Under the pieces are notes generated by a model that ran no database searches, was not told the DNA's origin, and worked only from the letters and a program-made list of their open reading frames with translations. This document shows positions 61,001-64,000 of a DNA stretch of 64,000 nucleotides, piece by piece. Each line of letters opens with the position of its first letter. The first letter of the stretch is position 1. The position numbers and the translations under genes were made by a program. Source of the stretch: Beroe forskalii. Its lineage: Eukaryota; Ctenophora; Nuda; Beroida; Beroidae. Location: the NCBI GenBank assembly GCA_011033025.1, contig WFMF01000282.1, forward strand, positions 124,001 through 188,000. Reading direction: 5' to 3'.

Positions 61001-62238
61001 TATAACATTCCATTGGCATTGAGGGTCAGAGATGGATGTTAGTCAGTTTAGTATTCTGGGAGAATCTCTCATAGGAGACAGTGTGGAAATGATGACTTCA
61101 CCAACTTCCTCTCAACCATTTTCTCCCAATGTGTCTGACAGTGAGGGCCATGAAATATGGCAGAGATCAGTGTCCCAGCAGACTGATGAAAGAATGGAAA
61201 ATCTCGAGAAGCTAGATTCTTTGAAATGTAATTGTAAATGTGCTTGTCACCTATTTCGAAATGGACAAGTATCTGAAGAAACTCCATGTCAAGGTTAGTG
61301 AATTTGAATTTGAATTTGAAATATAGTAAACTCTATATTTTATCATGGTAGGAATTATGAATTTACCTGGATAAACCAAGTCCCAGAATTATAATGTAAC
61401 TAATAATAAAACAAGTAATAAAACAAGTAATAAAACAAGTAATTATATTTTACTAGCAGAACCCATGGCCTCCGGCCATCGTGCACAATTTTTTCGCTTC
61501 AGCAATTCGTACAGTATAATGCAGTACTGTAGTTCTTATCAGTGATGAGGTCATATTTTAATCGGGTGTGCCTACTCCTCTATGTGATGTCATATGTCGT
61601 CAGGTGGTGTCAAACGTCACTGGTACTCTGGTATGAACATTCCGATCATCGGCAATCGGCATGTGATTGGGTACTGAGTGGTGTCAGAAAATCTGTGGCT
61701 ATATATAAGCCACCGGACAGACAGAAATCATAAACCGGACAGACAGATATATATTTATTTATTTATTCATTTATATATTTATATATGAGGAAGAATTATA
61801 AGTAGTAAGATTGTTAGGCTTTAAAGTGGCTTGTTGGGCTTTAAAGTAGGAAATCATTAATTATATCCTATGCTTATATATCTACATGTGGAGATGTATT
61901 GAAACAAACAGTACAAAATATACATGATGTAGTTTTGAGGTGCCAGGGTTTATCTGTTTTTTAGGTTGGTATTTAACAGCTATGAGTCAAGTGTTGGTAC
62001 ATACAAAATGTGTTTCTCAACACAACCCTAGATTGAAAAGTTGGATGATATTATGTCCTCTACTTTTGCTGCAAACCTTTTCCCATTGAATCAAATACAT
62101 CTAATATAAACGCTATAAAATTCACTTTTATTTCAGTCTGTTGTGTAGACAGCTTGGAAATGTCTAGTTCCGTATCAGACATGATTTCTTTGTCTAGACC
62201 ATCAGCATCAGTTCGAACAAGTCGTCATCTTTCAAATG
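49082..62238 (+). CDS. LRRC46-like leucine-rich-repeat protein, 5' eight exons
   Basis: Exons with consistent phases: 49082-49194, 50086-50215, 50946-51072, 51497-51600, 51909-52085, 52503-52620, 61030-61293 and 62137-62238; it continues past the window. The start is ATG 49082 (MNLYLVPMSLPKRFPFSEPV) with an in-frame TAG just upstream; ATG 49103 is an alternative. Residues about 20-150 follow LRRC46: LALIIQKNIS, LKRIWLDRLDITTIDNLEML, VTHLYLDYNSISLIQ, LHHLSLKGNKIAEI, LTSLDLSENC and LSFLNLLDNPLM. Then comes an acidic run (DDDDEENEEDSEEEEEEDEN) and a Ser-rich tail with CNCKCAC. Exon 5 needs a gttagt donor to keep phase with exon 6. LRRC46 is a flagellar/ciliary protein; that role is by homology. 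Introns host a MITE (52151), a LINE and copia copy 2. Confidence 0.75.
49418..49982 (-). mobile_element. 5'-truncated CR1/L2-like LINE tail in LRR intron 1
   Basis: The minus-strand frame (49752-49988) encodes the terminal RT-ORF signature LKELHWLPVQFRIQFKILLI, YKCLNGLAPEYL and FGERSFQKSA. The 3' end is a (TTA)n tail at 49420-49436. Unit 1 lacks it: attgttactcaa...ctttcaatgtaat is continuous near 28420. Confidence 0.85.
52151..52389. mobile_element. MITE with about 63-bp terminal inverted repeats
   Basis: 239 bp in LRR intron 5. The left end taaggcgcccgtaacgttcg... is matched by its complement at the right end. TA flanks both ends (52149-52150 and 52390-52391), as for Tc1/mariner-type insertion. 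The interior is rich in gatcgatc and gatcgac words. No coding capacity. Confidence 0.85.
53240..55340 (-). mobile_element. 5'-truncated Jockey/CR1-group LINE with RT domain
   Basis: The main frame 53927-54697 carries RT motifs in order: TPVFKKDDEQLLENYRPIS, NQFGFRQGHSTSHAL, FIDLSKAFDTIDHGIL, GVPQGSCLGPLLFLIYINDL and the catalytic FADDTNIF. Downstream frames (53300-53925) hold the thumb and C-terminal region (EAKFLRVTIDENLNWNSHLQ-type, CCNEIFKILKFRTPICMF) in shifted frames. Upstream (54700-55330) lies the linker (KARYYKNKIS, WEIINQLRG-type) in broken frames. The endonuclease domain is missing. It sits in LRR intron 6. Confidence 0.85.
55460..55654 (-). repeat. 3' LTR of copia copy 2
   Basis: 195 bp, TG...CA, identical to 60384-60578 by eye. 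Confidence 0.94.
55904..58858 (-). CDS. pol: Copia copy 2 integrase-RT-RNase H
   Basis: 984 codons. Integrase: zinc region LHRQFAHAG with CEECEVC (about 8-47), catalytic Asp in VAMDLKTID, Asp in FMADNGGEF and Glu in SNGMVERHHQ. A chromodomain-free linker (about 280-480) is acidic. RT: RWVVTKSAKTGKPKARLVAL, DVQAAFLQGE and HVDDLMFAG (VDD catalytic pair). RNase H: VFSDASFGN, AAESWSLVDA and TDCKSLYDA. All catalytic acidic residues are present. The first codon shown is an internal Met; natural synthesis would be from the Gag frame. Confidence 0.9.
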   Translation of the reverse strand: MGLKALKLHRQFAHAGASKLKSLMKNAGIVNKDFMEAIDKVCEECEVCQRYARPKSRPVVGLPRGIDFNDCVAMDLKTIDVHTVTFLHLIDCVTRLSAGKIVPNKKKGTIVDAICTNWIALFGTPRRFMADNGGEFANSEYVEMCEQFNVELQQSAAESPFSNGMVERHHQMLTRMMVKTKEETGCSWNVALSWALSAKNTLQMTGGYSPHQLVFGRNPTLPSVIDDLLPAMEETVVGKTLEDNLCAMRKAREEFVKAESSSKIKRALKSQVRTCQDVVLDNGDKVLYKRNNSDRWHGPGVVIGKDGQCFTVKHGYQIVKVHPCHITRKTPSTSCAENAKRNTAPEECQLESTPVYGESFDMDKEVEEESTVERSAVVESPTVQDDVEPENREGAKIGERKSQLPKVKSHVIFKMKYPEQGQEETWEKAYIHSRAGKAKGKYKNCLNIQLEGHENIDCIDWPEFVEEWHEDDLAQDREEEILFTSVNMFDQEVVDAKVTELEKFEKNHVYKEVLDEGQSTIGVRWVVTKSAKTGKPKARLVALGYQERDKGIRSDSPTCSKDTIRLVVMITQAHDWTIQHIDVQAAFLQGEPIDRELYIKPPKEAGTTNLWRLLKCIYGLVDGPRRWYLALKNYLITLGMKISKLDESFFYCRVEKTIEGLIAIHVDDLMFAGTIWFLTNVIGTMKNKFQLSTEVEGTFVYTGLDIKQSMAVTNLSQNGYVEQIIPVSIEIERSKSNKSLLNECEKKLLRSTAGQLLWVSTQTRPDICYGTCHATNSYSLGTVKDLKLVNKTIKFLKGNPLSVKFPKISLSEACIAVFSDASFGNLLDGSSQGGHIIFLVDKFGRSCPLTWQSRKIKKICKSTLAAESWSLVDAIDAADLITQQLQEISGNLNKWVIICFTDCKSLYDAIRTTNTIDDKGLRIAMASLRQRYNQNEAVFVWIPTDIQLADSLTKAGASSSLLRWCLENGKIHNSLLGHLFSNPK
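58830..60350 (-). CDS. gag: Copia copy 2 Gag-protease
   Basis: 506 codons from ATG 60350. The Gag fold has YEDWRLDIDLWKEFTSLP and LNSANMPAEKVDLALATV. The CCHC zinc knuckle is CYGCGDKNHFIRDC (about 274-287). Aspartic protease has AVIDSGCTRTVVG (DSG type, about 343-355). After QNKK the frame shifts relative to copy 1, giving RNGVEGPEAP and stop, because the T-run at 58861-58867 has seven bases where copy 1 has six. It assembles particles and processes the polyprotein. Confidence 0.9.
   Translation of the reverse strand: MTGERESSNSSSGSSGHERTSGYNYKAPPAYKEGQCYEDWRLDIDLWKEFTSLPKSRRATALLLELKEGKVKNHVRSLGKEILTKDDGLEKIIERLDKLYKEDSSHSAYKAYCKFEKYQRPDGLSLQGYISEFEKLYDDLKKYKIILPEVVLAYRLLNSANMPAEKVDLALATVKSLSYDDMSNTIMKIFSQQPLGGKNELVSTDGDFNIKTEPEECNFTSHHQKGYYKGKRGANYAFGPWKNERGNRARGNSAPYVVRGRGARARKNSDNNVCYGCGDKNHFIRDCPQNSQYLVSESGGEPSGSPVEAYITLVCEETSFIQEETKDHETKASSLVFETLSCAVIDSGCTRTVVGENWLKEYIQTLEHDERNLLESSRCQCSIPFKFGDGKQVISSQKLKIPGRIGKNKILIDANVVNCDIPLLLSKPSLKKVGAIIDFTKDTMEFKGHHVKLVECSSGHYCIPICNKKRLTSDSESGSEIVLKVTDQENLGQNKKRNGVEGPEAP
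60384..60578 (-). repeat. 5' LTR of copia copy 2
   Basis: 195 bp. The transcript should start in this LTR. The primer-binding site abuts it at 60383. Confidence 0.94.
60584..61029. other. Remainder of LRR intron 6
   Basis: A C-rich run (60586-60598) follows the LTR, then ordinary AT-rich intron up to the acceptor gagggtcag at 61029. Nothing else is seen. Confidence 0.4.
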
Positions 62239-63177
62239 GTAAGTATTTAATGTCTATGAAAAATATTAATTTTTCCTGTTGAGAAAAAACTTATAATAAA
62301 GAAACAACATTTATCAAATAAACATAATATATAATCATATGTATGCATGTAAATAGCATTGTCAGCAGATTGTTGAAGTGATTATTTATTAAAAACTAGC
62401 AAGCCCGTTGGAGCTGCTTGATAATACAGAACCAAATACTTATCTCAAAAAACAGTTCATGAGGGAGCAAAAGTAACAACGTTTTAGGATTTTGAATTTG
62501 AAAATATATTTAAACCCTGCGATCCTGTGTGGCGTGCGCTCAGGCTAAGTGCAGCAAAATAAAAATCATGATTTTACGCCGCGCATTTGCTCTTGCAAGC
62601 ATGAGACTTAATCTGAAATAACTTTGCAGAATGACAGCGCTGCGCGCAGAGTTTTAGCGCGCATTATTAATCAGAATGAGCGCGCGTTTTGTTCATTTCG
62701 TTAGTTCAACAATTTTATTTTCCCTTACGTTTACGTGAAGTGTTCTGAATCTGAATCGAACCTCTCATTAATTTTGAAACAGGCCGAGACGTACGGACAT
62801 CGTTTGATGCGAATTTATTTCATCGGTTGAACTCTACAGCTAAGAGATTTTTTGTAAAACCTTCCTACTTTCCTAAACTTCCAATTATTGTCCTCCTAGT
62901 TCCTACATGCCTCATGAAAACATGAACTTTAAAGTTTAAAAACATCAACATTTAAAAGCAACATCTCGACAGCTTTAAATCACTAACGTAATAGTAACAC
63001 TAATTTACGAACTACTTTATGTTGCACGTGCGCAAATATCCAATCTCCATAGCAACAGCACCTCATTTCTCCCGCTTGTATTCGTTTCTCTTGATATTTT
63101 CTTGGCAAGCTCAAATTTAATTGTATACGGCGGCACAGACAAACATAATTCACGTGCTCTTACGAAATTATAATTAA
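62239..63177. other. LRR intron or downstream region with degraded repeats
   Basis: No exon recognised. At 62396 a worn copy of the ctagcaagcccgttgg hairpin repeat begins. A related word lies in the preceding intron at 61455 (ctagcagaacccatgg). CpG-rich patches occur at 62520-62700. Confidence 0.4.
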
Positions 63178-64000
63178 GACTAGCAGGCCCGTTGGGCCTG
63201 CGATTACACAGCTCACTGGACGCTGCTACGCAGCATCTCGTTCGCAAATTTCAAACCCAACCATGCCCATTGATTAAATACTTTTTACCGCATCAAAAAA
63301 TTCCATTCCAATCAAAAGTTAGGTATAAAGCTCCGAAATCAAAACAGCATTAAACCGAAATGAGCGCGCGCTACTCATCTGCACGTGCATTGCGCGAGCG
63401 TTGCCATGACGCGTGACGTACAAAGAAACACGATTCGCGACTTTATAAAAGAGACTAGCAGGCCCGTTGGGCCTGCAAATACACAGCTCACTCGGCGCTG
63501 CTACGCAGCACCTCGTTCGCAAAATTCAAATCAAATAAATACTTTTTACCGCATCAAAAATTCAACCACATCAAAGTTATGAAGCTCCGAAATCAAAACA
63601 GCATTAAACGAAAATGAACGCGCGCACTATCCATCTGCACGTGCAATTTCCCCATTGCGCGCGTTGCCATGGGGCGTGACCTAAAGAAAACATACGAAAG
63701 CGCGAAATTATAAGTAAGACTAGCAGACCCGTTGGGCCTGCAAATACACAGCTCACTCGGCGCTGCTACGCAACACCTCGTTCGCAAAGTTCAAATGCAC
63801 TAAATACTTTTTACCGCATCAAAAAATTCCAATCCGTTCAAAAGTTATGCGAAGCAACGTATTCAAAACATCATTAAACAGAATTGAACGCGCGCGCAAT
63901 ATGTAACCATAGCAACGCGCGCGCCTATATCCATACTGCACGCGCGCGCCCACAAAAGGACGAAAAACGCGACAGAGAATGGCAAATTATATTAGAGACT
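63178..64000. repeat. Tandem repeat of about 270 bp capped by a GCAGGCCC palindrome
   Basis: Units start near 63178, 63453 and 63718, and the window ends in the start of a fourth (gagact). Each begins gactagcaggcccgttgggc-ctgc, a perfect 8-bp-stem hairpin (GCAGGCCC gtt GGGCCTGC; one base changed in unit 3). Then come acacagctcact, gctgctacgcagca, actttttaccgcatc, aaacagcatta and a cgcgcgc patch. Minus-strand frames (64-76 codons, MRTRCCVAA...) repeat with the unit and are not taken as genes. Confidence 0.85.

Noticed and set aside
63017-63787. Three related minus-strand frames beginning MRTRCCVAA
   Set aside because: They recur only because the underlying unit is tandemly repeated. Reading frames diverge and the region is a palindrome-headed noncoding repeat.

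Overview
This is animal nuclear DNA. Genes are split by GT-AG introns, the window is AT-rich, and the recognisable genes are eukaryotic: an ARF GTPase, TRAP-gamma (SSR3), mitochondrial succinyl-CoA ligase beta, a METTL7-type methyltransferase, a LITAF-domain protein and an LRRC46-like leucine-rich-repeat protein. Ty1/copia and CR1/L2-like retroelements, MITEs and several minisatellites fill the introns. The LITAF and LRRC46 types and the element mix suggest a marine invertebrate. I cannot name the species or phylum from the sequence alone.

Layout. Positions 1-8561 (minus): a multi-exon coiled-coil gene whose first residues resemble trans-Golgi golgins; an intronless LITAF-domain gene (6443-6973, plus) sits in one of its introns. 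Positions 9007-10872 (minus): a six-exon METTL7/TMT1-like gene. Positions 11253-11325: a hammerhead-ribozyme-like repeat. Positions 11546-12260: GC-rich repeats and an inverted-repeat element with telomere-like blocks. Positions 12352-14861: a 2.5-kb, 23-bp minisatellite. Positions 15296-23809 (minus): SUCLG2, ARF and SSR3.

The main architecture is a tandem segmental duplication. Unit 1 (about 15990-32018) and unit 2 (about 32019-50816) each hold SUCLG2 sequence, ARF, SSR3 and the 5' exons of the LRRC46-like gene. The unit border cuts both end genes. Unit 2 has only the 5' part of SUCLG2, unit 1 has only the first two exons of the LRR gene, and at 32016-32018 the LRR intron runs straight into the SUCLG2 exon. 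The ARF copies differ only by silent changes in the exons compared. The SSR3 copies look identical.

After duplication the units took different insertions. Unit 1 received a non-autonomous copia-type element (28476-31210), LINE pieces, a MITE and GC-rich repeats. Unit 2 received a copia element (41354-46940) that was itself hit by an ORF1-only LINE derivative, another LINE tail and a large fold-back in an ARF intron. Downstream, the complete LRR gene (49082 to beyond 62238, plus) carries a MITE, a truncated LINE and a second, young copia copy (55460-60578) in its introns. A palindrome-capped tandem repeat runs off the right edge.

The most unusual signals are the hammerhead-like repeats with covarying stems, an ARF intron-1 minisatellite whose unit is the exon's own 5' splice site, and the fold-back palindrome.
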